Shown here: positions 18,398 through 27,561 of the stretch, piece by piece
How positions within the stretch are numbered: the first letter of the stretch is position 1
Layout: every line of letters starts with the position of its first letter
DNA from: Lysobacter sp.
GTDB taxonomy: Bacteria > Pseudomonadota > Gammaproteobacteria > Xanthomonadales > Xanthomonadaceae
Length of the DNA stretch: 36,660 bases
Reading direction: 5' to 3'
NCBI GenBank assembly: GCA_020852215.1
Contig: JADZBF010000074.1
Coordinates: 1-36,660 of the forward strand
Notes under the pieces: model-generated
What the model was told of the DNA's origin: nothing
Databases searched by the model: none
Seen by the model: only the letters and a program-made list of their open reading frames with translations
Made by a program: the position numbers and the translations under genes

Positions 18398-19645
18398 TCA
18401 ATCGCGGCGGGCGAAGTAGGACGCCCATGGATTTGAATAACTCGGGTTTCGATTGCCAGGCGACGCCGCTTGGCGTTGCGCGCTCGCCGAAGCCTGCGGC
18501 GCGGGCGTCGCTGCGGGGCGTGCCGTCGCCGGCGTTTGCACTGTCACCTGCACGCGATCGATGGTGACGCTCGGGCCGTTCGCACCGTTCGACGCGGCGG
18601 TGGGCGACAGCAATGCCGCGATCTGCGCGGCATCGAGCGAACGCGGCGGCGCGAACGCGCGGGCCGTGGCGTCGCCGGTCTCGCGCGGCATCGATGGCGT
18701 GGCCGAAGGGGCACCCATCTCGACCGTTTCGTGACGAAGTCTTGCTGCGGCGGGTTCGTGCGCATCGTTACGGGCATCGGCGACTTCGCGACGCTCATAC
18801 GGTGATGTGGTTTCGTCCGGGGGAACGGTGCGCGCTTGGGCCACGGCGTTCGAAGGCGGCATCTCGGCATCCGGGGCGACCGCAATCGATGCGTTCGGCG
18901 GCGTCGGTTCGGGCGTTTTCGCGGGGGAAACCGCGACTTGCGGAGGCGGCATCGCAATCGGTGAAGACGGCGCGACCGGCGGCATCGAATCGACCTCGCG
19001 CTCGCGGGAGGCAATCGCGCCGCGCGGCGCGGAAACGTTGAGGCTTTCGGATGGAGCAACGGCTCGCATCGTTGTGGCCGTCGCCGGTACATCGACTGCG
19101 ATCGGCGATGGCGTGGACATGTGGCCAGTAGTCGTCGCAGGCGTGCCGTGTTCGCCCGGCGCGAACGGATCGAGCGTCGAACGTGGCGTCGGTCGCGCGT
19201 TCGTCGCGCTCAAACCAGTGCGATCAGTTTCCGATCCCATCGTATCGACGACCTGCGGCGATGTACGCGGCGCCGCGGCGCCATCGGCGGAATCGAACAT
19301 CGTGCGGCTCGGCATCGAAGCGGGCGCTTCGCGCTCGAAACCCTCATCGGCGATGATCGACAACGCAGAGCCGGCATCGCGGATCAGCGGCGATGGCGCG
19401 AACGGCGAGCTCGGCTCGGCCAAGGGGGCGGCGATCGCGAACGGATCGAACGCAGCGTCCTCGAATGGACTCGCTTCGGCGGTCGCGGGTTCGGACGCGC
19501 GGGACGTCGGCACCGCCTGCGCGCGCACCACCGGCGGCAGCCAACGCGCGCGCGGCGCCGTCGGAGCGATGCCGCGCAACGGCAAACCGCGACGCGCGAG
19601 CGCGTACGGTTCCTTCGTTTCGGCGGTGGCGTCACGGTCGCTCAT
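18398..19645 (-). CDS. 415-aa Pro/Ala/Ser/Thr-rich, probably disordered protein
   Basis: Low-complexity sequence throughout (SPIAMPPPQVAVSPAKTPEPTPPNASIAVAPDAEMPPSNAV...); in operon register. Confidence 0.7.
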   Translation of the reverse strand: MSDRDATAETKEPYALARRGLPLRGIAPTAPRARWLPPVVRAQAVPTSRASEPATAEASPFEDAAFDPFAIAAPLAEPSSPFAPSPLIRDAGSALSIIADEGFEREAPASMPSRTMFDSADGAAAPRTSPQVVDTMGSETDRTGLSATNARPTPRSTLDPFAPGEHGTPATTTGHMSTPSPIAVDVPATATTMRAVAPSESLNVSAPRGAIASREREVDSMPPVAPSSPIAMPPPQVAVSPAKTPEPTPPNASIAVAPDAEMPPSNAVAQARTVPPDETTSPYERREVADARNDAHEPAAARLRHETVEMGAPSATPSMPRETGDATARAFAPPRSLDAAQIAALLSPTAASNGANGPSVTIDRVQVTVQTPATARPAATPAPQASASAQRQAASPGNRNPSYSNPWASYFARRD

Positions 19646-19648
19646 GCA

Positions 19649-19795
19649 TCAGGTCTCGGCGGCGAATTGGCGGGCGATGATGTCCAGGTAAATCGAGCGT
19701 TTCCGCTTGGGAAGCCGAAGAATGTCGGCTTCGGACCAGTGATAGCGCATGGCGATGATGTGGACTTCTTCGTAAAGTCGGCTCATCTCCGTCAT
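19649..19795 (-). CDS. 48-aa DUF6760-like small protein
   Basis: MTEMSRLYEEVHIIAMRYHWSEADILRLPKRKRSIYLDIIARQFAAET; ATGA overlap with upstream gene. Confidence 0.75.
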   Translation of the reverse strand: MTEMSRLYEEVHIIAMRYHWSEADILRLPKRKRSIYLDIIARQFAAET

Positions 19796-20559
19796 GCGCT
19801 CGGCAAAAAAAAAGCGTCGAGGTCGAAGCGATAACTCATATCCGCGGCGCAGTACGGGCAGCCGATGTCGATGAACAGATCCGGCCCCGGCGCATTGGCG
19901 TCCATCCACTCGGCCAAGCGCGAGCGCAACGCGATCGACCAGGCGCGGGTGTCGTCTTCGCTGGGCGGCCCCTTGCCGTCGATATCCAGCACCACGCGCG
20001 CGAACAAGGCGCTGTTCGCCGCGGCCGGGTTACTCGCTGCGTCGCTTTCGATCGCGGATTGATCCGCGCCGTTGGGCAAACGCACGCGCAGCCGATGCCC
20101 ACCGATCTCGATGTCATACGCCGCCTGCGGATGTTCCAAGCGACGCAGCGGCAGTTCGCTGATGGCGAAATCGACATCGACCTTGCGCGCGCACGACGGA
20201 CAGCGCGCGACCTGATGGATGGCATCGCCCAAGTCGAGTTGGCGCAGCCGCAGCAGCAGATAATCGCGGTCGCCGATCGACAAACGCTCGGCCAGCGCCA
20301 GATCGGTCGGCATACGAACGCCGTCCACGGACTCGATCACCCGCGCCAGAAACGCGCTGACGCGTTTCGCATCGCTGCCGGAACGGCGGTCGAACAGCGA
20401 CTCCTCGTCCGCGCCGTTGAGCTCGCGCACCCGCAGCCGGCGATGCACCGCACCGTCGGCATCGACGATGCCGCCGGGCAGCGTCAGCATGCGCGCGTTC
20501 GTGGGATCGTCGGCGTCGCTGGCGATATCCGCGAAAGTCAGTTGCTCGATCGTGGTCAT
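19792..20559 (-). CDS. T4-type baseplate protein (gp26-like family) with two CxxC motifs
   Basis: MTTIEQLTFADIASDADDPTNARMLTLPGGIVDADGAVHRRLRVRELNGADEESL...CPSCARKVDVDF...GCPYCAADMSYRFDLDAFF. Confidence 0.8.
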   Translation of the reverse strand: MTTIEQLTFADIASDADDPTNARMLTLPGGIVDADGAVHRRLRVRELNGADEESLFDRRSGSDAKRVSAFLARVIESVDGVRMPTDLALAERLSIGDRDYLLLRLRQLDLGDAIHQVARCPSCARKVDVDFAISELPLRRLEHPQAAYDIEIGGHRLRVRLPNGADQSAIESDAASNPAAANSALFARVVLDIDGKGPPSEDDTRAWSIALRSRLAEWMDANAPGPDLFIDIGCPYCAADMSYRFDLDAFFLPSA

Positions 20560-20574
20560 GCGTTCGGGCGCTCC

Positions 20575-21054
20575 TTACTGCATGACCTGAATGCCTTCGT
20601 TCTCCAGCGTGATCGTCTGGATCATCACATCGGCCGAATTGGCGTCGAGGTCGGGCACGGCGACATACTTCGAGACCCAGCACTGATACACGCGATACGC
20701 TTTGACACGCTCGTTGTTCAGGTTATAGATCTCGATATCGATGTCCTTGCGGAAATCGTTCGGCGTTTTCTGGGAATCGGACCCTTTGTTGCCGAGATAA
20801 TTGGACATCGCCGTGGCCCAGGCTTCGAAGGTTTTGTCCTGGGTGACGCCTTGATCGAGCGTGATGGCCTCGAACGAGACCATGCCCGGCAGCTTCTGCT
20901 TGAAGCTGTCCATATCGCCGGTGCGGTATTCCTTGGATTCGACGCTGACCGTCAGCGCCGAGCACTTGGTGAGCCCGGCCACGACCTGCCCTCCGATCTT
21001 GATCTTGAATTTGAACTTGCGGTAGGGGTCGAATTGCGAAGCGCGTGCAGCCAT
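20575..21054 (-). CDS. Phage tail tube protein (gp19/Afp1/5-like)
   Basis: MAARASQFDPYRKFKFKIKIGGQVVAGLTKCSALTVSVESKEYRTGDMDSFKQKLPGMVSFEAITLDQGVTQDKTFEAW... Confidence 0.92.
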   Translation of the reverse strand: MAARASQFDPYRKFKFKIKIGGQVVAGLTKCSALTVSVESKEYRTGDMDSFKQKLPGMVSFEAITLDQGVTQDKTFEAWATAMSNYLGNKGSDSQKTPNDFRKDIDIEIYNLNNERVKAYRVYQCWVSKYVAVPDLDANSADVMIQTITLENEGIQVMQ

Positions 21055-21176
21055 GTCGATTGCTCCTCGGTTGCGAATGCGTTGGATGGATCCTGCGGAA
21101 GACCGGCGATCGCAGCGCTCGTCGCGCATGCGGAGTCGGTGCTATGTCTCATCGGTCGGTCGACCGTCGTTCGTGT

Positions 21177-21659
21177 TCAGAGTCGTTCCCAGCCCTCATG
21201 GCGCAGCGTGACGCTGGAAATGCCGTAACCGCCGTTCAATGCGTCGAGATCCGGCCTCGCCACGTACTTCGATACCCACGCGCGATGCAGCTTGTAGCGG
21301 CGGATCATCGCGTTGTCCGAATTCGCCGGCGTGGCGTTGAGATCGAACACTTCGATGAGCACCGTGCGCTTGTAGCCTTTCGCCGACGTCGGGTCGTTGT
21401 GCAGCGTCATGACCTGATTGGCCCATTTCTCGAACGTCGAGTCGGCGCTCCAACCCTGTTCCAGCGTGACTTCGTCGTAACTGATCATGCCGGGGTTGTA
21501 GCGCGCGCCGAAGGCGTCGCCGGCTTCCTTGATCTCGTTGGCGGCGACGCTGCGCCCCAGCGGCGAGACTTTCTGGATGCCGGCGATGGTCGCGCCGTCC
21601 AACCGGACCCTGAATTTGTAGGTCCGGTACGGATCGTGTTGCGATGTGCGCGCTGCCAT
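21177..21659 (-). CDS. Phage tail tube protein (gp19/Afp1/5-like), paralogue
   Basis: MAARTSQHDPYRTYKFRVRLDGATIAGIQKVSPLGRSVAANEIKEAGDAFGARYNPGMISYDEVTLEQGWSADSTFEKWANQV... Confidence 0.92.
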   Translation of the reverse strand: MAARTSQHDPYRTYKFRVRLDGATIAGIQKVSPLGRSVAANEIKEAGDAFGARYNPGMISYDEVTLEQGWSADSTFEKWANQVMTLHNDPTSAKGYKRTVLIEVFDLNATPANSDNAMIRRYKLHRAWVSKYVARPDLDALNGGYGISSVTLRHEGWERL

Positions 21660-21670
21660 CGGGGACGACC

Positions 21671-24292
21671 TCAGCCCTGCGGACGCTGCGATTTCTGGCT
21701 GATGCGGATGATCACGAACTCCGCCGGTTTCAACGGCGCGAACGAGATTTCCATATTCAGGCGACCGGCGTTGACTTCGGACGGCGGGTTGAGTTCTTCG
21801 TCGCATTTGACGCTGAACGCTTCGTCCGGGGTGGCCCCCGCCAAAGCGCCCTTGCGGAACTCGCCCATCATGAAATCGTCGATGTTCGCCCTGAGTTGAT
21901 CCCACAACGGCTTATCGTTCGGCTCGAACACCGACCACTGCGTACCGCGATAAATGCTCTGTCGCAGGTACAGCGTGTAGCGGCGCACCGGCACGTAGCG
22001 GTATTCGGGATCGGATTGCGCCGCGAAGGTGCGTGCGCCCCAGACGACGATGCCGCTGTCGGGGAACTGGCGAATGCAATTGACGCCGATGGGATTGAGG
22101 ATGTCCTGTTCGGCGTCGGTCGTGGAATATTCCAAACCGATCGGACCGATCAAGCCGGTTTCGGTGCCGGCCGGCGCTTTCCACACGCCGCGCGAGTTGT
22201 CGATGCGCGCGTACAAGCCGGCGATGAAACCGGACGGCGGCACGAAACGTTTCGGATTCTTGCCCGCGCCCGCGCGATCGGCGATTTCCAACCACGGGTA
22301 GTACAGCGCGCCGTAGCTGTTCTTCGGACTGACTTTGTTGCGCATGTAATCTTGCGCGTGGACCGGCTCGGTGATCGGCGTGTCCTTGGTGCGCTTGCCG
22401 TTGGTGTCGGCGATGAAGAAGCAGTCCTGGCGCGTGCCGCAGTAGCCGAGCGCCGCGCCGACCACGGCGGGGTCGCTGGCGCCGGGGATGGCGACGAAGT
22501 TCACGTCGGACACGTCGTCCAAGGCATGCAAACCGGTTTTCTTGTCCGCTGTGCCGAGCAGATCGCAATTGGTGATCGGGCTGCCGTCGTCGCCGCCGGC
22601 GAAGGTCCACGGCTCGTTGATATTGGCGACGAGATGGAAGTTCGGGCGGAAATACGGGGACGCGGCGCTGCCGTCGGCGTAGCCGGTGCGGACTTGGGTA
22701 TCGAAACCGATGCGGATGTTGGGGCTGTGCAAGCCGTCCTGCACGCGCAACGAATGGAACGACCCGCGACGGGATTGACGCACGATCACGCGACCGTTCA
22801 CGACCGAGGCCGCGACCGCACCGGCTGCGGCGGTGTTGATGGCGGCGGCGAGTTGATCGGCCGTCACCTGCTGCAGATTCGGGAACGCGAGGCCGGTATT
22901 GAACGTGACCGTGATCGCCGCCGATTCGCTGCCGTCGGCATCGTTATTGACGAAGAAGGACAGATTGGCGCCGCTTTCGACCGTGAACGGTCCGGCATTG
23001 CTCTGCACGAAAGCGGCTTCGGAACTGCCCAGACCCGCGACGCCGCCGCCCGGCTGCGCGCTGCCGTCCATTTGCACCAGGCCCAGCGTGGGCGCGCCGG
23101 TGCCGCCGATCAGCATCGTGCTGTTGTTGGCGCCGATATTGGTGGTGAAGATCATCAAACGGCTGCCGTACAGACGCACGCCGAATTGATTGCCGAAGGT
23201 CGCATTGGCGAACGCCGTGGCCAACTCGGATCGCACTTGTTCCAACGTACGCGCCGCACCGGCGGTGAGCGTCACGGAGCCGACCGCATTCCCGTTCAAA
23301 CTGAACGAGACGATATTGTTCGGCGCGGCGATGTTGAAGGTCGGCTGCGCCGCGGTCAGCAGAGTGCCGCCGATGGCCGCGCCGGCACCGCGATAGGCGC
23401 CGTTCATGCCGGCGATACCGGCGTTCGCGCCGATCGAGAAGGCTTGATCGAACCCCGCCGCGTTATGACGCACGCGCAGTTTGCCGGCGTCGGCGCCTTC
23501 GGTGGCCGGCACGATCGACGCGGTGAGATTGTATTGCCCCCAAGCCGCGTTGATGGCGTCCACCACGACTTGCGGCGTGCGCGGACTTTGCGCGGTATTG
23601 GGAATCGCGGCCAAATCCAGCGCCGCGGCGGCGGTGCCGTCCGGCAAGCTCAACCGAAGATTGTTATCGCCCACCGGCACGACCGGATCGGCCAGCGCCG
23701 CAGTCGACATCGCGGTCGCATACGCCAGCGGCATCGCGGCGTTGAGATCGGAGACCTGGATGTATTCGGACGCATCGTTGACCGCAGTCTCGACGTAGTT
23801 CTCGCTGTTGGGGTCCATCGAGAGGTTGTCGAACAATTCGACCAATTCGCCGTCGTACAGCACGACCAGTTTGAACTCGCCGGTCGGGTTCGACGAACCA
23901 TCGTCGACCAGGACGCTCAAACTATTGCCCCAGGCGCCCTTGCCTTTGGCCTCGAGGGTCAGCGTGGATCGCGCATTCGACGTTTCGCGCGAGGTGAGCG
24001 TCGTCGACGCCAACCGCGAGGACGCATCCGAAAGCGCGCGCACGATATAGCAGCGCTTGCCGCCGTTGTTGAAGAACTGCTCGACGGCATAAGGCAAGTA
24101 AGGACCGTCCCGGGTGACGTCGCCGAACTTGGTCACGAACGAACGCCAGGTGGTGACGAAGGTCGCTTTGTTGGGGATGCCTTTCGCCGTCGCGCCGACG
24201 AACGCCGCGGTAGACGTGCCCACGCCTTCGATGGGACGCACGCCGCTGGATTTCTCTTCGACGTAAACGCCTGGGTGGAGATACTCTGCCAT
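21671..24292 (-). CDS. Contractile tail sheath protein, 873 aa, with large repeat-containing insertion
   Basis: N-terminus MAEYLHPGVYVEEKSSGVRPIEGVGTSTAAFVGATAKGIPNKATFVTTWRSFVTKFG; C-terminus RTFAAQSDPEYRYVPVRRYTLYLRQSIYRGTQWSVFEPNDKPLWDQLRANIDDFM (classic sheath signatures). Confidence 0.95.
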   Translation of the reverse strand: MAEYLHPGVYVEEKSSGVRPIEGVGTSTAAFVGATAKGIPNKATFVTTWRSFVTKFGDVTRDGPYLPYAVEQFFNNGGKRCYIVRALSDASSRLASTTLTSRETSNARSTLTLEAKGKGAWGNSLSVLVDDGSSNPTGEFKLVVLYDGELVELFDNLSMDPNSENYVETAVNDASEYIQVSDLNAAMPLAYATAMSTAALADPVVPVGDNNLRLSLPDGTAAAALDLAAIPNTAQSPRTPQVVVDAINAAWGQYNLTASIVPATEGADAGKLRVRHNAAGFDQAFSIGANAGIAGMNGAYRGAGAAIGGTLLTAAQPTFNIAAPNNIVSFSLNGNAVGSVTLTAGAARTLEQVRSELATAFANATFGNQFGVRLYGSRLMIFTTNIGANNSTMLIGGTGAPTLGLVQMDGSAQPGGGVAGLGSSEAAFVQSNAGPFTVESGANLSFFVNNDADGSESAAITVTFNTGLAFPNLQQVTADQLAAAINTAAAGAVAASVVNGRVIVRQSRRGSFHSLRVQDGLHSPNIRIGFDTQVRTGYADGSAASPYFRPNFHLVANINEPWTFAGGDDGSPITNCDLLGTADKKTGLHALDDVSDVNFVAIPGASDPAVVGAALGYCGTRQDCFFIADTNGKRTKDTPITEPVHAQDYMRNKVSPKNSYGALYYPWLEIADRAGAGKNPKRFVPPSGFIAGLYARIDNSRGVWKAPAGTETGLIGPIGLEYSTTDAEQDILNPIGVNCIRQFPDSGIVVWGARTFAAQSDPEYRYVPVRRYTLYLRQSIYRGTQWSVFEPNDKPLWDQLRANIDDFMMGEFRKGALAGATPDEAFSVKCDEELNPPSEVNAGRLNMEISFAPLKPAEFVIIRISQKSQRPQG

Positions 24293-24367
24293 GTCGAAAC
24301 TCCTGTCGGTGGATGTTGGTCGGTCGCCAACGCGGCCGGCCGATACGGAGGGTGATGAGTGGGATGA

Positions 24368-24745
24368 TTAGGAGGATTTGGTTTTGCTTGCGGTCGCGGA
24401 CGCTTTACCCGCCTTCTTGGTTGAACGCGATGCGTCGGCGGCGCGGCCAACTTTTTTCTCGGTCTTTTGTTTCGTTCCCTTCTTTGTGCCGTTCTTCGCG
24501 CCGTTCTTCGCGCGCGCGGGCGCTTCCTGCAGCACGGCGTTCGCTTCGGCGATCACATCGCGCATCCGCGCGGGGACGCGCTTGATCCATCCGCGACGTT
24601 CCCAATCGGCCAAGTGGTGGTTGTCGTACAGCGCTTCTTCGACGATCGCGCGCGATGTCGTGTTCGGCCGGATGCTGAGCACCTCGCCGCCGCGAAGATC
24701 GACGTCGAGCGTTTTGTCGTATGCGTTATGGAGTCGGCAAGCCAT
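24368..24745 (-). CDS. 125-aa protein with Lys-rich C-terminal tail
   Basis: MACRLHNAYDKTLDVDLRGGEVLSIRPNTTSRAIVEEALYDNHHLADWERRGWIKRV... + KNGAKNGTKKGTKQKTEKKVGRAADASRSTKKAGKASATASKTKSS. Confidence 0.75.
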   Translation of the reverse strand: MACRLHNAYDKTLDVDLRGGEVLSIRPNTTSRAIVEEALYDNHHLADWERRGWIKRVPARMRDVIAEANAVLQEAPARAKNGAKNGTKKGTKQKTEKKVGRAADASRSTKKAGKASATASKTKSS

Positions 24746-24757
24746 ACCGTTCTGTCC

Positions 24758-27004
24758 TCAAGTTGCGATTCTGGAGACGGATTCGGAACGCGTCGCAGCG
24801 GCGCCCCGTTCGAAATGTTCGGCATAACGGCCGAATTCGCCCTGCGGCATGCGCCGTCCGGATTTGACGATCTCGATCCGCACCGCATTGACCAATTCGC
24901 GCATGCCGATCTCGCCGCCCGACTCCGCCGCCAAAAACGCCGCGCTCAACGCCGCGTTACGGATGGTGCCGCCGCTGAATTCGAAGCGGCGCGCGAGGAA
25001 TTCCCAATCGATCTGCGCGCACAGTGGCGCGTTCTTCGGGAAGCTCCGGCGCCACAGGCGAAGACGCTCAGACGCTTGCGGCATGGGGAATTCGATACTG
25101 ATATGGATACGGCGCAGAAACGCGTCGTCGATATGGTCGCGCTTGTTGGTCGCGAGTACGGCGATGCCGCTGAAATTCTCGACGCGCTGCAATAAATAGT
25201 TGATTTCAATGTTCGCGTAGCGATCGTGGGCGTCTTTGACGTCGGAGCGCTTGCCGAACAGCGCATCGGCTTCGTCGAAGAACAGCACCGAATCCATCCG
25301 GTCGGCTTCGTCGAAGATCGTGCGCAGGTTCTTTTCGGTCTCGCCGATATACTTGCTGACCACACCGGCCAAATCGATACGGAACAGACGCATGCGCAGG
25401 CTGTGCGCCACCGCGTCCGCCGCCATGGTCTTGCCGGTGCCGGACGCGCCATGGACCAAGGCGATCAGCCCCTTGCCGCGCGGCGATAGGTCGTCGAACG
25501 ACCAATCCTCCATCACAGTGCGGCGATGCTGTACGCGACGGACGATGTCGTCGATCAACGCCATGCGATCTTCCGGCAGCACCAGATCCTTGATCGAATG
25601 ACGCGTCGTCACCGCATCGGTCAATCGATGCAGGCGCGGCGTAGCGGAGCGGCCGACGACATCGTGCAGAATCCGCGCGCGGTCGTCGTCGTCGCTGGCT
25701 GCCATCAACGGCGCTTTCGCCTGCCCGACCGCAATGGCGATCTCGGCCTCGGTCAAGCGGAACTTCGACGCCAGCGCTCGCGCGATCGGCACGAGCGTCT
25801 CGTCCGGCCACGCCATCGTTTCGCCGAGCGCCAAGGTCCATGCGGTTTCGCGCTCGCCGATGGCGAGCGGCGGCAGTTCGAATTCGATCGAAACCGCGGT
25901 CGGGAACCACAACGGGCACGGCAAACTCTCTTCGGCGCATAAGACGACGCAGCCGCCGTAGGCGCGCAGCCAACTGCGGATCGCGGCGCAGCACTCGTCC
26001 TGCGCATCGGCTTCGGTCACGAGCACATCGGCATGATGGATCGCGACGACCAAGCCATGCAGATGCGCATCGCGCAATGCGGCGATGGTCAGTTCGGCGA
26101 CCTCGCCCGCATAGGCTTTGAACTTGCGCGCATCCAGGTCGATACGACCGATTCCGGCGCGTTGACAGGCCAGATCCAGCGCATGCGTGCGCCCGCAACC
26201 GGCACGACCGCGCAGGACGATCGCAGTCCCGGTCTCCGCGTCCGACACCGCGTCCTCGCCGAGCGTCGCGAAAATGTCCGCAAGCGCGGCGGCGACCGTT
26301 CCGGCGGCCGCACGGGCGCGCCAGAGCTTGCGCGCGAGCGCAGGCGCGTCGCGATCGGCGCGCAATCGCGCGATGCGCTCGTCGATGCCGTCGTAATCCA
26401 ATAGGAAACGCACCACGCCGTCGGCGACCCGAAACATACCGTTGCGCGGCGTTTTGCGATCGTCGCAGACCACCAGCCCGAGGCGCAGCAAGGTCGAGTC
26501 CGCCAGCAATCGGCGCTGCAAAGGCAAATGCTCCGCCGCGGAGGCGAGCAAGCGCAGCAAGGTGTCGATCGTCGGTCGCGGCTTGGTCAGGTCGTCGTTG
26601 ACGTAGGCGAATAATCGGTCGAAGCGACGATCGATCTCGGGGGCCAAACAGGCGAGCAGGACTTCGATCTCGAAGGCATCGAGCGCGAATGCGCGGCATA
26701 GTCGGTCGAGCTTCGTCCGCGCTTCGGAATACTCCAGCAGCGGCGCCAAAAGGCTGCCGGCGAATAGCGTTTCGTCGTGACCGTTGCGGCCGCCGAGCAA
26801 ATGATCGACTTCCGCGTCGGTGACGACCAAGTGTTTCAAGGCCGGATTGGACAGACCGTCGCGCATCGACGCGATCAACAGGCCGACGCGGCGGTCGAGT
26901 TCGACAACGAGAGCTTCCGTCCATGTCCGCGGAACCGCGAACTCTGCGGCGAGCGTTTCGGCGCCTGTCGTTTCGATCGGCGATTGCGCCTCCAAGGTAT
27001 TCAT
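24758..27004 (-). CDS. AAA+ ATPase of eCIS cluster (Afp15/Pvc15-like), two ATPase modules
   Basis: Second module GLIALVHGASGTGKTMAADAVAHSL...VLFFDEADALFGKR...VLATNKRDHIDDAFLRRI; first module degenerate (GRAGCGRT). Confidence 0.9.
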   Translation of the reverse strand: MNTLEAQSPIETTGAETLAAEFAVPRTWTEALVVELDRRVGLLIASMRDGLSNPALKHLVVTDAEVDHLLGGRNGHDETLFAGSLLAPLLEYSEARTKLDRLCRAFALDAFEIEVLLACLAPEIDRRFDRLFAYVNDDLTKPRPTIDTLLRLLASAAEHLPLQRRLLADSTLLRLGLVVCDDRKTPRNGMFRVADGVVRFLLDYDGIDERIARLRADRDAPALARKLWRARAAAGTVAAALADIFATLGEDAVSDAETGTAIVLRGRAGCGRTHALDLACQRAGIGRIDLDARKFKAYAGEVAELTIAALRDAHLHGLVVAIHHADVLVTEADAQDECCAAIRSWLRAYGGCVVLCAEESLPCPLWFPTAVSIEFELPPLAIGERETAWTLALGETMAWPDETLVPIARALASKFRLTEAEIAIAVGQAKAPLMAASDDDDRARILHDVVGRSATPRLHRLTDAVTTRHSIKDLVLPEDRMALIDDIVRRVQHRRTVMEDWSFDDLSPRGKGLIALVHGASGTGKTMAADAVAHSLRMRLFRIDLAGVVSKYIGETEKNLRTIFDEADRMDSVLFFDEADALFGKRSDVKDAHDRYANIEINYLLQRVENFSGIAVLATNKRDHIDDAFLRRIHISIEFPMPQASERLRLWRRSFPKNAPLCAQIDWEFLARRFEFSGGTIRNAALSAAFLAAESGGEIGMRELVNAVRIEIVKSGRRMPQGEFGRYAEHFERGAAATRSESVSRIAT

Positions 27005-27561
27005 CGCATCGGCCCCACGCCGATGACGCGTTCCTGCACGCGCTGCACGTTGCGCAGCACGCGGCTGTCGATCAGCACCGTCGACACTTCGTAAGTCGTG
27101 CTGAGCCGATAGGAGGCTTTCTCGAAGGAACGCCAGAGATCGATCATTTCACCGAGCGGCAGCGTCCGCGGCACGATCCGCAGCTCCTCGGTCATTTGCG
27201 CCAGCATGGCGTCCAGAACCGGGTTTTCGCTGGTGATCAGCGCGTTCTCATTGAAGGCGCGCATGACTTCGCCGAGCGTACGCTGGATTTCCAGTTCGTC
27301 CGGGCCATAAGGCGTGATCAGAAAATGCAGATTCAAGCCGAAAGGCGCGGCGACGAGTTGGGTGTCGGTACGGGTTTGCCAATCGAGGTTGGTGGTGAAG
27401 GGATTATGCTCGACCCGATACAGGTAAAGGCTGAGCTTCGGCTCGGCGCCGCCGAGGTCCACCGGCGCTTTCAGCACTTCCACGGTCAAGCCTGCGACCT
27501 CTTGTTCGATCAAGGCCTTGAGCGTGTTGGTGACCGCCGCGATCGCGTTGAAATCGCTCAT
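27001..27561 (-). CDS. DUF4255 domain protein (Afp16/Pvc16-like tube terminator candidate)
   Basis: MSDFNAIAAVTNTLKALIEQEVAGLTVEVLKAPVDLGGAEPKLSLYLYRVEHNPFTTNLDWQTRTDTQLVAAPFGLNLHFLITPYGPDELEIQRTLG; ATGA overlaps at both ends. Confidence 0.88.
   Translation of the reverse strand: MSDFNAIAAVTNTLKALIEQEVAGLTVEVLKAPVDLGGAEPKLSLYLYRVEHNPFTTNLDWQTRTDTQLVAAPFGLNLHFLITPYGPDELEIQRTLGEVMRAFNENALITSENPVLDAMLAQMTEELRIVPRTLPLGEMIDLWRSFEKASYRLSTTYEVSTVLIDSRVLRNVQRVQERVIGVGPMR

Noticed and set aside
21644-24355. 903-aa plus-strand ORF opposite the sheath gene
   Set aside because: Shadow ORF of the unambiguous sheath and tube genes; no domain signature
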